DNA from: Flectonema sp. DT1601
Lineage: Eukaryota; Euglenozoa; Diplonemea; Diplonemida; Diplonemidae
Length of the DNA stretch: 64,000 nt
NCBI GenBank assembly: GCA_964019425.1
Contig: OZ025851.1
Location: 62,001-126,000 of the forward strand
Direction of reading: 5' to 3'
Shown here: piece after piece, positions 23,844 to 35,683 of the stretch
Layout: every line of letters begins with the position of its first letter
How positions within the stretch are numbered: the first letter of the stretch is position 1
The notes under the pieces: model-generated
What the model was told of the DNA's origin: nothing
The model's input: only the letters and a program-made list of their open reading frames with translations
Databases searched by the model: none
Made by a program: the position numbers and the translations under genes

Positions 23844-25158
23844 CTAGAAGCACTTCTTGTGGACAATTCCAGGTCCGCTCTCGTCGTACTCCTCCTTCTT
23901 CACCCACATCGAGGCGAAGGTCGAGAGAGATGAAAGGATAGATCCTCCAATCCAGACAGAGTACTTACGCTCTGGTGGAGCAACAACCTTGATCTTCATG
24001 CTGTTTGGAGCCAAGTTGGTAACTTCCTTCGACAGACGGTCGGCAAGTCCCTCGTACATGGTGGTTCCTCCTGAAAGAACAATGTTGGCGTACAAGTCTT
24101 TTCTCACATCGATATCACACTTCATGATACTGTTGTAAACGGTCTCGTGGATACCGTTCGCCTCAAGACCGATGAAGGCTGGCTTGAACAAGGCCTCTGG
24201 GCATCTGAATCTCTCAGATCCGACGGTGATCACCTGACCGTCAGGAAGCTCGTAGTCCTTCTCAAGGGATGAGCTCGATGAGGCGAGTGACATCTCTTCG
24301 TCGAAGTCCTGTTTGTTTGTTTGTTTGTTTTGATGTTACTAATAATCACTATTGTTGTCAACTCTCGCAAAGTAATTAAAATATCATACCAAAGCAACGT
24401 AGGCGAGCTTCTCCTTGATGTCACGAACGATCTCACGCTCAGCGGAGGTGACGAAGGAGTTACCACGCTCAGTCAAAAGCTTGATCATCCAGTCGGTCAT
24501 GTCTCTTCCCTGTTTTGAGATTGTGTTTTGTTTTTGAACAAGAACAATTACTGAACCCCCGTGATACATTTCTATTCGTTCATTGCTAAAGAAAACAATA
24601 AAAACAACAACATACGGCCATGTCAATACGAAGGACGGCGTGAGGAAGGGAGTATCCCTCGTAGATAGGGACAGTGTGAGTAACACCATCACCAGAGTCG
24701 AGAACGATACCAGTGGTACGTCCACTCGAGTACAATGAAAGCACAGCCTGGATACCAACGTACATGGCAGGACTGTTGAAGGTCTCGAACATGATCTGAG
24801 TCATCTTCTCTCTGTTGGCCTTTGGGTTCATTGGGGCCTCAGTCAACAACACTGGGTGGTCCTCTGGTCCAACACGAAGCTCGTTGTAGAAGGTGTGATG
24901 CCAGATCTTCTCCATGTCATCCCAGTTGGTGATGATACCGTGCTCAATTGGGTACTTGATCAACAAGATACCTCTCTTTGACTGAGCGTCATCTCCAATG
25001 TACGCCTCCTTCTTGGCGGTTCCCATCATAGCGGCAGCGGTCTTTGGGCGACCGACGATCGATGGGAAGACGGATCTTGGTGCGTCATCTCCAGCGAATC
25101 CGGCCTTCACCATTCCAGATCCGTTGTCACATACGATTGCCTGCTGATCGTCATCCAT
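23844..25158 (-). CDS. ACT: Actin, copy 3 of 3
   Basis: Exons 25158-24616, 24509-24390 and 24308-23844 encode 375 aa, apparently identical in protein to copies 1 and 2. Intron 2 begins with a GTTT-type repeat variant at its 3' end. The 3' flank (about 50 bp below 23844) matches copy 1 almost exactly, whereas the 5' leader matches copy 2, giving a mosaic typical of gene conversion. Acceptor CACCTTCAG lies about 20 nt before the ATG. Confidence 0.97.
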
Positions 25159-25401
25159 TTTGTTAGTGTTTGGGGCTGAAGGTGATACGTGAAGTTATTT
25201 AGAACAACAATAAAACGAACACTCGACTAGTTACAAAAAAGATACATTGAATTGAACTCAACCTATGGGTTGTATTAATGAAAGTTGTATTTAGAATAAC
25301 GATAAAAATAAAATAAATAAAAAGAAGACTAGACTAAGCATCTACGTGTTACGAACTCTACAAGAAACTAATTTCTACAACTCCTCTAACTTTTTGTGTA
25401 C

Positions 25402-28400
25402 TTATGTCGGAGATGATAATTTAAATGCTTCGATCTGTTTTTTTTTTTTAATTATAAAATTTTACTAAAACATAAAGAAACAAATAAAAGAACCATCTGA
25501 CTACATAAAATAACAAACCTCTGACTGATAAAAAGACATAAAATCCGACGAGACCAGACTGGTATTTAAAGTAATAGCAGCATCCGCTTTCAGTTTATCA
25601 TTTTGTAAGATTCTACTGAGGGCAATTATTTCAGATGCCTTTTGAGAGACTCCGTGATCTCCATCAGCTGGATTTGATTCTAAAAGAGATCGAAGGAACT
25701 GTTGTGCTTCTCGTAAAGAATCTAACTTTTGATTTGCCTCAGTCGAAGAGTCACTGATGGCGGTTGAGATTTCTAATTGTCTTCTTTTGAATGTATCACT
25801 CAGAAGACGTTGATAAGCATCGACTTCAGCGTGAACACATGCAGCTCTCGCTTCAAGGGCTGCCATCGCCTGAGTGTATGAGTCAGTTAGAGCTGATTGT
25901 TGAGACTGTAGCCGGATTCTTTCACTTTCAAGTCTTCCGATTTTCGTTCCCACCAATTTCTCATTTTGTACAAAACCCGATCTCATTTCCTTTATAACTT
26001 CTGTTAAACTCTTACAATATTTATCAGAGTGTCTACCAACTGATGCACACAGAGAACACGTCAATTCCTTCTCACTGTCGCAGTACAATCTCAATTCTTC
26101 TTTTGGATGAATTGGACAATAAACAATAGCTCCAGAGGTTAGAGATCTCTTATGTGATGATCTCTGATCTAAAGTAACAGAAGGGAAGACAGCGTACCTC
26201 GGCTTCACACGAGATGGGGTTGATATTTGAAATCTTTTCTCAGTCTTAACATCTCCGTCAGAAACATAAGTACGCTCCGTGAATGAAGAATCAGCGTCGA
26301 CTGCGATATCAAGTTCACCACGAATTGAGTTTCCAGGTAGGATTTCACACAACAGCAACCATCCATTAGTAGTTGTGGTGTCAATCTCACCCAAGGTAGA
26401 GAAGGTTAAGTTTCCTACTCTAGACGATTCTCTCATAAAACCATAATTAACTAACTCACTAATGTCTGGTTTATCATTACAACAATAGTAAACCATCTGA
26501 GGCTTTTGATGAGCTCCTGACTTCCTAATGATGTTGTATTCAGATATCAGTTGTGGAGGTTCAAACAGCTCTAAGATCTTCGAAACTCCGAATGTACCTC
26601 CCTGACAAACAGCAGTGTTGTGAGCTACTTGAGCGACAGTTCTAAACAAGTCGCTGTCTAATGCAATGATTTCTGTTCTTCCACCCTTAGTTGGAGATGG
26701 TGATAAACTAAACTTCGGTGTTCTCGTCGGGGTACGATCAGGGCTTCCAAATGAACGTATTCGTGATCGAGTTGGAGTCACATGTTCAGGAAGTAGTTTT
26801 GATCTCCAAATCGATTTTATTTTCAAAGAATCAACCAAATCAAATCCAAACTGTTTCGCGAGTTCCATTATTTGATCTGATGACACTTCCTGTAAATCCA
26901 TCATTCCACTTCCTCTTTGTTGTAGACGACTCTCAAATACTTCCCACACAGAAGAGTCATCAAAGACACTCGGTGATGAGAGAGGAACAGCACTGTATGA
27001 TGACTTCTTTATATTATTAAACACCTCAATAGAGTCTTCTCTTATTGATGCCCATCCTTGCATTTGAAGCATCATCACAGCCTGTCTTCCAGTTAAATCT
27101 GACGTTTCAATAGAAAGTAATCGAAGCTTCTGTTGTATATCAGAGTTGGTAGCTGTTTCACTTTTTTCAATCTCAGAGCGGTCGTTGGTCTCGAGGTCTT
27201 CTTGTGACTTTCTCGCTTCTATGAATTCCGTTTCGAGAAAGTTAGATAAATACCTGCCGAGCATTTCTACCGTCTCCCATGCGTCGTGTTCTTCATTATT
27301 GATACAATTTCGTTGTGATTCTTCATCGTTTTGAATAGGTAAGAAATTATCAGTGTTTTCTTCAGCTTCTTCTGCAACTCTCCGAAACTCATCTCTGATT
27401 GCAGAATCTCTTCTGAGCATTGCGACCGTTTCATCGCGTTCGTTTGTCATGTCAGATTCAAGTTCTGAACGACCTGATATACGATCATCATCACCAATGA
27501 TATTATGTAATTTACTTTTTACTGAAGCTGTTTCAACAGATGCAGCAGCGGTACTGAATCCGTGAGATGTCGGACTAGGCATTTCAGATGTTATGTTGTT
27601 ATAGACGGACAGGTAGTTAATTAAATCTGACGACAGAAGTTTATTTTCTGACGATAACAATGACCAAAGAGGATACACAAAGTGACGGTAATCAACAGAT
27701 GAAAAGGTACTTTGCAATCTAAGCATAGATACCATTCCATCATCGGTAGTCGCTGTGGCAATAGCCGACCTGAGTGAACCATACTTAGCATCAAGACTCT
27801 CAACAAGAGACGTCAGGTTAATTAATTCTGTTATTCCTCGTAGAGTCTCTCTGTTTATAAGTTCTTCCCATTTTAAAATCGCCTCACGTGAACTTGAATA
27901 CAATCGAATAGCAACATCATCACTCAATCCCGCCTTCTTATAAACTGATGTGAGAGCATCATATTCACTAGTTGGTTTATTCAACACAACTAATTTAATT
28001 ATGGACCTGTCATTAACGCTGACATTTATTATTTTAGGAGCGTTACTGGTATTACTGGGTGGTACTTCTTGAGGGTCAGCTGAAGGTAAGGTCAAGGCTG
28101 AAGCAACCTTTCCATGAGGCTCATTATTTACAGATCTTCGTGGTGGTTGGGTACGGTCACTATTCGCAACAGATTGCATTCTTTCCCCAAGAGACTCTCT
28201 CGAACTATCCGGTGTGTTAATATTCACCAACTCAGCCGGATATTTTTGTGCTTCCGAAGGCTGTGAAAACGGAGATGACAAACTGACCCTTCGAGCAGCT
28301 CGTGGTGACAATGCTAAACCTTCTCCCCTCAGGTCTGCAGTAGTTTGACCAGCGGAATCGGTATCACTTTTAGCAAACGTAGCAGTCGGTTGGAACAAAT

Positions 28401-29310
28401 GAGGAGACGTGGGAGGATATTTTGCCGCAAATTGAGGTTGTGCTTTGTGTCCGAGTGCCAGACCAGCAGGTAGCTGAGGAGATTTCTGACGAGGTGGCTG
28501 CTGAACAAGAGATCGTGGTGAGGGTATTGGAGTACTAGCTGCTGATAGTACAGGACCGGTTGTCTGAGATGGACGTGCAGCCAACCCACCAGCAGACTGG
28601 CGAATGGCTGAGAGGGACCGACGGTTTCCCAATGCAGGATTGATGTGAGATGGACGAGTTCCTGCCATCGCAGGATTGTGAAGGGATGGATGACTTCCGA
28701 CATTACTTGCGGATGGACGGGATGATGTCGGAACAGCACTCGCAAGAGTTGAACGAGGTTGGCTGGTTGTTCGAGTTGCTTGCGGAGTTGGACTGACTCC
28801 CCTGTAGCGCTGCGGACTAACACGCGGCCCTTTCCCGAAGCTGGACTTGCCCCCAGTAGAATATCCTCCTTTACCACCTTTTCCCTTTACACCATTAGTT
28901 CCCTTAGCTCCTTTAGTACCAACACTAGAAGATCGAATTACGTTAGCTGGTGGCTGATTGTTGATGGCGGGTGGTCTTCCCAAACGAGCCGTTGGAACAG
29001 CTGCAGCGCTCTGAGGTTGACGCTGCCCACGTCCCTTTCCTGAAGGAAGAGAGAGTTCAGAAGCAGCAGACGCTGCGACAGGAGCCGGGGTAACAATAGA
29101 AGTCCTCGATGGGGATGAGTCACGAGAAATTCTTCGCACACCCGAAGCCACTCCATTTCCAACATACGAAGCAAACCGCTGACTTGAATCCAACAGAGAG
29201 GACGCTAAATTTATTGGCGAATAACTTCTTTTTTTCTTCGGCGAAGTAGTAGCATTGACGTCGGCAGTTGGATCGGCAGTTGGCTCCTGCTCTTGCGCCT
29301 CCGGTTCCAT
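25402..29310 (-). CDS. B-box zinc finger / coiled-coil protein with long disordered N terminus
   Basis: Main exon 29310-25519 plus a short last exon 25434-25402 (donor GTTTGT, acceptor CAG, phase 0) give 1274 aa. I start at the ATG after the acceptor TCTGTTTTCAG, 14 nt upstream. Residues 1 to about 430 are Ser/Pro/Gln/Arg-rich and disordered, with basic Gly-rich patches (KGGKGGYSTGGKSSFGKG). About residues 930-1040 hold a globular segment with a PARP-like strand pattern (MVYYCCNDKPDISELVNYGF, GWLLLCEILPGNS) but no catalytic H-Y-E triad. A B-box (CPIHPKEELRLYCDSEKE, then CSLCASVGRHSDKYC) near 1065-1100 is followed by a coiled coil. TRIM-like organisation without RING; function unknown. Confidence 0.7.
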
Positions 29311-29469
29311 ATTTGGGTCCCACTCTGAAAACAGAAAATCCACGGTGAGGAAGCACTAACAACTTCAAAGGTCTGAATGGCACATAAATAATGAGGGCAA
29401 GAAAAATATCTACAAATTACAAAAAAAAAGTAAAAAAAATAACATCGAATACAGGAATACCTCATAAAC

Positions 29470-31197
29470 CTAATGCAACAAAGCGCCAACAACTGATTTA
29501 CTCCAGCGATAGTAGAGAGATTTCAGCTTAAGCGCTCGCTCCTTGCAACCGTTCACAGAAACGGCTGTCACAGCATTGAGTCCATAACCTTGTGATAGCA
29601 TTAGTTCAATATTACAACAACCTTCATAGGACCCAAGTAGACTTGCTTCTTCGTAATGCTTGAAGGCTGCTGACTTATCACCTCTTGAATACAAGTAATT
29701 ACCAAACTGAGTCAGAGCCTCAGGATGACCAAGTGATGCAGCAGACTGGAGTAGAGACTTCGAATAGTCAGGTTGTTTAGTCACCCCAAGTCCATAATGA
29801 TACAGCATTGCGAGACAGAACATTCCTTCAGGATCTTTGTTGTTGGCTGCTATTGTGATGCTCTTGAAAGCTTCTCGTAGTTTACCTTTCAGGAGATATA
29901 TATAACCACTGTGAGCATATCCACAAACACTTCCTTCAAGTGCTGCAAGTTTGTACCATCGAAGTGCAGAACGTGCTGGGTTTTTTGTTTGAATCTTTTG
30001 TGACTCATAAAGCCATCCTAAGTGAATGGCTGCTTCTGTTACTCCGTTTGAAGCTGATGCAGCAAGCAGTGATTCTACTTCACGAAGTAAGTTTGTCGTT
30101 TCTTTTTCGATTGATAACTTAAGTAAGGCTAGTCGATACTTAGCATGAGGACATCCGCGTGTGGAGGCTTCTCGATACCAACAGACGGCTTCTCTTACTA
30201 ATGGAGTTCCTTCAGAGGGGTTTTCACAGATCTTTCCCAACTCAAGCATTGATTCTGGACATCCCTTCTCTGCTGCGACTCTCAATAGCTGAGCCCTCAG
30301 AGTTGGGTCGTCGCAATCCTTGGCGGCGTTACGAGAGCATTCCCAACATCCGTGTCGCACTCCTAATTCAACTGTTTCTTCTTCTGTTTGATGAGGAAGT
30401 TCGTTATTATGATGAAGACATCCATCATCGATTGGAGGAATCAGTTCTAAAGAATTATTATTATTCACCAAATGGTGACCATCAAAGTCAACAGCAATCT
30501 CAGGTGATGACAACAATGTTTGAGAAGGACTGGGTACTGGTGTTGCTCCAAACACAGGTCCAGGAGATACGTAGTTAGAGTTTTTATTATTATTATTAGG
30601 AGATAACCCTCCCTGAGGAACTGATGCAACTTGAACAATGAATGAAGTAAATAATGGCTGCATTGCTTTTAAGTCTTTCATGCATTTTTTTAAAGCGTTT
30701 CCACGAGTTAGAATTCCAGAGCGGCTGGCAGCCAGAAGGGATGACGTGAGTCTTTTTATTACGAGTTCGAAACCATCGAATCTCAAAGAACTGTTTCTTG
30801 TTATTGTTTTATCGTATAAAATAATCAGGTTTTGGAGAGGAATAATGAAAGCCGTCGTGTTGTTGATCACTGATTTCATTTTTTGATATTTTTTTTGTTT
30901 GCACTTTAAAAGTTCCTCTGCTAATAAATTAACACATCCAATCAAACCAGTCGTCGGGATTATGTGATCTGACCAAATAATACCTCCGCTAAGCTTTCCG
31001 TTTGAAGCTATCCAGTGAGACTGGTAGTCAGATGATGTTGGTATCTTTATGACTTGTTGATCTGATGTTTCTTTTAATAATAACAACAGGTCTCCCTTAT
31101 CATAGTTGAGTGCTTCTTCTTCTACTGAACTCCTTCCTGTAATAGCGATGCATACTCCGCAGTCTCCGACTTGCTGTTGTTTTAACTTCTTTGACAT
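29470..31197 (-). CDS. Sel1-like repeat protein with N-terminal SH3-like domain
   Basis: 575 aa, single exon. Residues about 14-75 resemble an SH3 domain (EEALNYDKGDLLLLL, then WIASNGKLSGGIIWSDHI). A helical region and an Asn/Ser-rich linker follow. From about residue 270 to 550 there are Sel1/TPR-like repeats of roughly 36 residues (HLGWLYESQ, AALRWYKLAALEGS-type, AMLYHYGLGVTKQPDYSKSL, QFGNYLYSRGDKSAAFKHYE). Such proteins act as adaptors; kinase-associated or chitin-synthase-activator-like roles are known in other lineages. The partner here is unknown. Only about 160 bp separate it from the ATG of the next gene downstream. Confidence 0.8.
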   Translation of the reverse strand: MSKKLKQQQVGDCGVCIAITGRSSVEEEALNYDKGDLLLLLKETSDQQVIKIPTSSDYQSHWIASNGKLSGGIIWSDHIIPTTGLIGCVNLLAEELLKCKQKKYQKMKSVINNTTAFIIPLQNLIILYDKTITRNSSLRFDGFELVIKRLTSSLLAASRSGILTRGNALKKCMKDLKAMQPLFTSFIVQVASVPQGGLSPNNNNKNSNYVSPGPVFGATPVPSPSQTLLSSPEIAVDFDGHHLVNNNNSLELIPPIDDGCLHHNNELPHQTEEETVELGVRHGCWECSRNAAKDCDDPTLRAQLLRVAAEKGCPESMLELGKICENPSEGTPLVREAVCWYREASTRGCPHAKYRLALLKLSIEKETTNLLREVESLLAASASNGVTEAAIHLGWLYESQKIQTKNPARSALRWYKLAALEGSVCGYAHSGYIYLLKGKLREAFKSITIAANNKDPEGMFCLAMLYHYGLGVTKQPDYSKSLLQSAASLGHPEALTQFGNYLYSRGDKSAAFKHYEEASLLGSYEGCCNIELMLSQGYGLNAVTAVSVNGCKERALKLKSLYYRWSKSVVGALLH

Positions 31198-31392
31198 TTC
31201 ATTTTTTTATAATCTCGTCTTTTTCAATCTTTTCTGTGATAAAAGATAAACTACAGTAGAATAAAAAACGACTACTTTTTTTTTTTCAGGTATTTATTTT
31301 TGTCTAATGTGAAATCACGACTACCTGGAATGTAAACAATGGGAATTTTAAGAAAACTTCTCTTTTTAAATCACAGAACTCGTTGTTTTATG

Positions 31393-31428
<36 letters not shown>

Positions 31429-31620
31429 GTACAAGATAAATTACTAAAAATTCTTTTTTTTTTTCTTTTCCCTTCTCTCAAATAATAGACAATACAATAA
31501 TAATAACATAAAAAACAAAATCAAAAGTAGACAGAAGTGGATTACAAAAAATTTTAAGGCATCCAACGACAAGGAATCGGTATCAATGAAAAACATTTCA
31601 TCAACGTAAATGACGTCGTA
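31198..31620. other. Intergenic, long poly(T)
   Basis: Includes T runs at 31274-31287 and 31393-31427 (about 35 T), a likely polymerase-slippage or assembly-uncertain tract. No gene. Confidence 0.6.
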
Positions 31621-33137
31621 CTAATCCTCCTCACTACCGCTGTCAACGTCGCGTATGACTTCAACCTGTTTGATTATTGTTGTTTGATAAGTGTTGTGTT
31701 GTCAGTAGTATTTGTAGATTAAAAACATACTGGATGAGGAACGTGAAGCCTTCGCTTTCTATTTTGATGTTCTCGTACCCAACACCCTCCACACATCTCT
31801 TCATTACAATCCTCACAGTAGTTGAGAGGAGGTTTTACTTTCCCACATACAGTACAGCCGTTGATTGATCTGTAAGCTGGGTCATCTCTTTTATAACCGG
31901 ATTTACGGGGACTTCCTGCGGGTGGAACTCCCTGTAGGGGCATTGCTGCTTCGCGAGCACCGTTACCACCAAATGCAATGTGAGCACCAGGACCTTGACG
32001 AGTTTGTTGAAGATGTTTGTTATTCTGAGCGTAGTATAAGTACTGCTCATATTGACTTCGCTGATCATTTTGCTGTTGTTGGTTTTGAATCTGCTGCTGT
32101 TGCTGTTGCTGAAGTTGTAAGTAAGTCGATTGCTCTTGGTGTTGAGAAAGAAGAGGGAAAGCATCATTTCCAAGTTGAGCTAAACACCAAAGACCAGCTC
32201 CAGCATCATCACCTGGCTGACCAAAAGTATGAACAGAATTCCCATTAGAAAGAGCCTGCAGTTTAATACCTCCTCCGTTTACAACAGCAATCACCTTCCA
32301 GACTATTTGAGTTCCGTTTAGACGAAGGTGAGTTCCAACTGGTGGAAGTCCTCCCGAAGACATAATTCTAATCATATTTGATGATAACACAGTAAGTGAT
32401 TGATAACCTCCTTTATCAGCAGTTGTGACTATTCCACCACTTACCTGTCCATGTGTGTGTTGTTGTTGTTCATAATAAGTCATTCCTTGTGGAGTGTGGT
32501 ATTGACTCATTACCTGTTCTTGTTGTTTGTAATGTTGTTCTTGTGCTCTCGACATTGTTAGTAGTTGATCAATAGCAGCTCCTTGTTTACCTCTAGCGTA
32601 TACCCTGGTGTAGTCTTCAAGTAGTAGTGCTATGGAAGTGTGTCCTTTCTTTAAAGCTCTTGAGACTGGGTTATGACCATCTTTATCTGTGACTGTTGGG
32701 TCAGCATTTGATTGAATTAGTAGTCGAATAACATCGTGATCACCACTTCTAGCTCCAGCTCCAAGTGATGTTTCTTTTTCATTATCTTTCTGATTAGGAT
32801 CAGCACCATGTGCTAGTAATGTTCTTACAGAGTCAGCATGTCCAAACCAACATGCGTGGTGTAATGCTGTTTGACCATCTTCATCAGCACATTCAACACC
32901 AGCACCTACTTCACAAAGATGACTAACAACATGACTGTGACCATTCCATGCTGCCCAATGTAATGCTGTAAACCCTCTCTCATCTACATCATCAACACTG
33001 TGTGCTGTAGCTAGTCCTCTCACATAGGATAAATCTCCTTCCTTTGCTGCTTCTCTCAATTCATGTGCGTCACCTGCTTTCCCCTTTGGAATATGTCGCA
33101 CCCTTGACTTTGCGGGGGCTTTTTTTTTAGAAGGCAT
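31621..33137 (-). CDS. Ankyrin-repeat protein with C-terminal Cys-rich zinc-binding motif
   Basis: Exons 33137-31731 and 31665-31621 (donor GTATGT, acceptor CAG, phase 0) encode 483 aa; the second exon adds VEVIRDVDSGSEED. The start ATG (MPSKKKAPAKSR) follows an acceptor (CTCAAAACAG) by 10 nt. Residues about 25-170 form five ankyrin repeats (GFTALHWAAWNGHSHVVSHL, GQTALHHACWFGHADSV). A Gln/Tyr-rich linker and a small beta-rich segment (VGTHLRLNGTQIVWKVIAV) follow. The tail CTVCGKVKPPLNYCEDCNEE then CGGCWVREH resembles a B-box/ZZ-type zinc module. Probably a scaffold or ubiquitin-pathway adaptor. Confidence 0.82.
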
Positions 33138-33534
33138 TCTTATCCTCCTGTTTTGAGAATAATAATAATTTTTTTTTTTTTGATGGATAGTTACCTTAAA
33201 CAAAACGATATATTGCTACTCATGAGTACTCTTTTCTTGTTTTTTGTTTTGAGCAACATCAGAGAATCTGACCGGAGTCACACGGTGTATATTTAATGGT
33301 TTTTAATACTGAGAGAATAATATCAATAAATTAAAAAAAGGAATAATTATCACTCATCCACAAGTAAAGAAGTTTATAACGTACGTTAGTCTTGTCGCCG
33401 AAGACAAGAAAGATAACAAAAATAAAAATCATTCACACGGTTGGCCCCATCAATACTTTCAGGTGGCAGAAAATTAAGAAAACACAAAAGACTAAATTTC
33501 AATCAACACAAAACACTTTATTTTAATTACTTAC
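33138..33534. other. Intergenic
   Basis: AT-rich, no gene recognised; contains the candidate acceptor and 5' leader of the ankyrin gene and the 3' flank downstream of it. Confidence 0.5.
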
Positions 33535-34212
33535 TTAGTTAGTGGTGTCCCAAGTGATGGAGATGGTGGTAGAGTTCACAACGTGAGCTCTGTTGTGGCA
33601 CTTGTCGTCGACGAAGGCAGTGGACCAGGCAGGGATGACCTTCTCTCCCTCGTACTCAAGAACGATGTCGAAGAAGGTGACGATACCGTTTGGTGGGTAC
33701 TGAAGACAGCTTCTGCAGGTCTTCTCAAAGACGATGTACATCATGGTGTACTCTTTGTAGTTACTTCCTTCCTTCTGAACAGCAATAGTCTTAGTGATAG
33801 ACTTACCAGTTTTAAGGTTAGTGTGAACAGCTGTGTATTCCTGTCTGCTCTCGTCGAAAGTTACAACTCCGTGAAGAGTGTCTCCTGGTGAGACATCAGC
33901 TGAAGCAGAGTTCTCATTGTGAGTTGGTGACCACTGGAAGTACTCGACGTACATCTCCCATCCACCACCAACGTATGGGTTCACTGGTTGGAAGAGGTTC
34001 TTGTTGTCAGAGGTTTCAATTCCAAACCATGGGGAGTAGAAGCATCCACTCTCCTTTGGGTTGTCCAAAACAACCCACTTGGCCTCAGCTCTGGTTACTC
34101 TTCCCTTGCCAGTTGGGTTCTTACCGGTGGCGTATCCCAACCATCCCTGGGCAGGGTCCTGAGCGAATGCGGAAGCAGTGACGGCTCCCAACAAGCAAAG
34201 TGAGCGGAACAT
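33535..34212 (-). CDS. Secreted peptidase-G1 (eqolisin)-like protein, copy 1 of 3
   Basis: 225 aa, intronless. Signal peptide MFRSLCLLGAVTASAFA, then a beta-sandwich sequence that follows the eqolisin/peptidase G1 pattern: SPWFGIE, NLFQPVNPY, WEMYVEYFQW, SPGDTLHGVV, TGKSITKTI and MMYIVFEKTC. Q75 aligns with the catalytic Gln; E163 lies one position off the catalytic Glu of fungal enzymes in my manual alignment, so activity is uncertain. Codons are C-biased as in actin, suggesting high expression. The family call comes from pattern comparison by eye. Confidence 0.7.
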   Translation of the reverse strand: MFRSLCLLGAVTASAFAQDPAQGWLGYATGKNPTGKGRVTRAEAKWVVLDNPKESGCFYSPWFGIETSDNKNLFQPVNPYVGGGWEMYVEYFQWSPTHNENSASADVSPGDTLHGVVTFDESRQEYTAVHTNLKTGKSITKTIAVQKEGSNYKEYTMMYIVFEKTCRSCLQYPPNGIVTFFDIVLEYEGEKVIPAWSTAFVDDKCHNRAHVVNSTTISITWDTTN

Positions 34213-34618
34213 TTTATAAAATGGAAATAAAACTGTTGAGTTGTATATTTATAAAAGTGAAATCACATGAACATGACAAACCGACGTCAACAACGTCTAG
34301 TTCGCAGATAATCATTATCGAGACTGTTATTATTAACCAGACAATGCTGTCTTACTGTTAGAATGTCGCTTATTCATTTTATTTAGATGAGCCTTGTGAT
34401 TACAAATAAGTAATTAAATAGAAGGGAACTCTTCGAATGGGATCGAACATTTCAAGCACACGGTTGGACTACATCTTTTTGTAGTTCCAATTTACCACAA
34501 TAACCTTCTTACGTGAAGGGAAACATTTGTTTTTTAAAAACAAGAGACAAAATACGCATCACAGAGAGATAATAATTTACAACACGACATCATACTTAGC
34601 GACAGCAGGTATCTTAGT
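34213..34618. promoter_or_regulatory. Upstream region of copy 1, shared with copy 3
   Basis: On the minus strand, the last about 20 nt before the ATG (TTTTATTTCCATTTTATAAA) are common to all three copies. Upstream of a CAG at that boundary, copies 1 and 3 share about 38 further bp including a TATA-like TTTATAAATATA, whereas copy 2 differs entirely. The rest of the spacer shows no gene. Confidence 0.5.
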
Positions 34619-35296
34619 TTAGTTAGTGGTGTCCCAAGTGATGGAGATGGTGGTAGAGTTCACAACGTGAGCTCTGTTGTGGCACTTGTCCTCAACGAAG
34701 GCAGTGGACCAGGCAGGGATGACCTTCTCTCCCTCGTACTCAAGAACGATGTCGAAGAAGGTGACGATACCATTTGGTGGGTACTGAAGACAGCTTCTGC
34801 AGGTCTTCTCAAAGACGATGTACATCATGGTGTACTCTTTGTAGTTACTTCCTTCCTTTTGAACAGCAATAGTCTTAGTGATAGACTTACCAGTTTTAAG
34901 GTTAGTGTGAACAGCTGTGTATTCCTGTCTGCTCTCATCAAAAGTTACAACTCCGTGAAGAGTGTCTCCTGGTGAGACATCAGCTGAAGCAGAGTTCTCA
35001 TTGTGAGTTGGTGACCACTGGAAGTACTCGACGTACATCTCCCATCCACCACCAACGTATGGGTTCACTGGTTGGAAGAGGTTCTTGTTGTCAGAGGTTT
35101 CAATTCCAAACCATGGGGAGTAGAAGCATCCACTCTCCTTTGGGTTGTCCAAAACAACCCACTTGGCCTCAGCTCTGGTTACTCTTCCCTTTCCAGTTGG
35201 GTTCTTACCGGTGGCGTATCCCAACCATCCCTGGGCAGGGTCCTGAGCGAATGCGGAAGCGGTGACGGCTCCCAACAAGCAAAGTGAGCGGAACAT
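34619..35296 (-). CDS. Secreted peptidase-G1-like protein, copy 2 of 3
   Basis: 225 aa; in protein it differs from copies 1 and 3 only at FVEDKCHN (others FVDDKCHN). The start at 35296 is set by the signal peptide and by homology; the in-frame extension to 35371 lies upstream of the acceptor CTTTGCTTCAG and is not expected to be translated. Coding homology with the sister copies extends 5' exactly to that AG and stops there. Confidence 0.72.
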   Translation of the reverse strand: MFRSLCLLGAVTASAFAQDPAQGWLGYATGKNPTGKGRVTRAEAKWVVLDNPKESGCFYSPWFGIETSDNKNLFQPVNPYVGGGWEMYVEYFQWSPTHNENSASADVSPGDTLHGVVTFDESRQEYTAVHTNLKTGKSITKTIAVQKEGSNYKEYTMMYIVFEKTCRSCLQYPPNGIVTFFDIVLEYEGEKVIPAWSTAFVEDKCHNRAHVVNSTTISITWDTTN

Positions 35297-35683
35297 TTTA
35301 TAAAATGGAAATAAAACTGAAGCAAAGAGAAGTTTTACTCCAACAGAGTATTTAATATCGAACTCTTCCATCCCGAAATGTTATACAACACAAACAGTTC
35401 CACAGTATTAATACCTGACATGTAAGGAAGTAGAATATACATAACCTACGACATGGGCTACGTTAATGCAACACAAAAGTGCTGAGAATTCGAACGATAC
35501 TAAAAAACACACGTATTTGAATTATTGAATTGCTTTTGCTATTCAATAATTCACCACTACTGTAGAGGGCAGCCTTTCAGGCTTTGTTCTCTTTGTTACA
35601 CAATTTTCTTTCCGTTTTTTTTTTTTCTTTTGTAATTGTTAGGAGATGTCATTATTGAATCTCTTCCATGAAAAGCTGACCAC
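35297..35683. other. Spacer between copies 2 and 3
   Basis: No gene. It holds the copy-2-specific upstream sequence with a pyrimidine tract and CAG 21 nt before the ATG, and an AT-rich inverted pair near 35517-35551 (ATTATTGAATTG with the partly complementary CAATAATTC). Confidence 0.5.

Noticed and set aside
20106-24518. Plus-strand open frames repeated opposite each actin copy
   Set aside because: They are antisense shadows of strongly biased actin codons and repeat only because the genes repeat.
35297-35371. N-terminal extension of secreted-protein copy 2
   Set aside because: It lies upstream of the candidate acceptor, is absent in the sister copies and hides the signal peptide.
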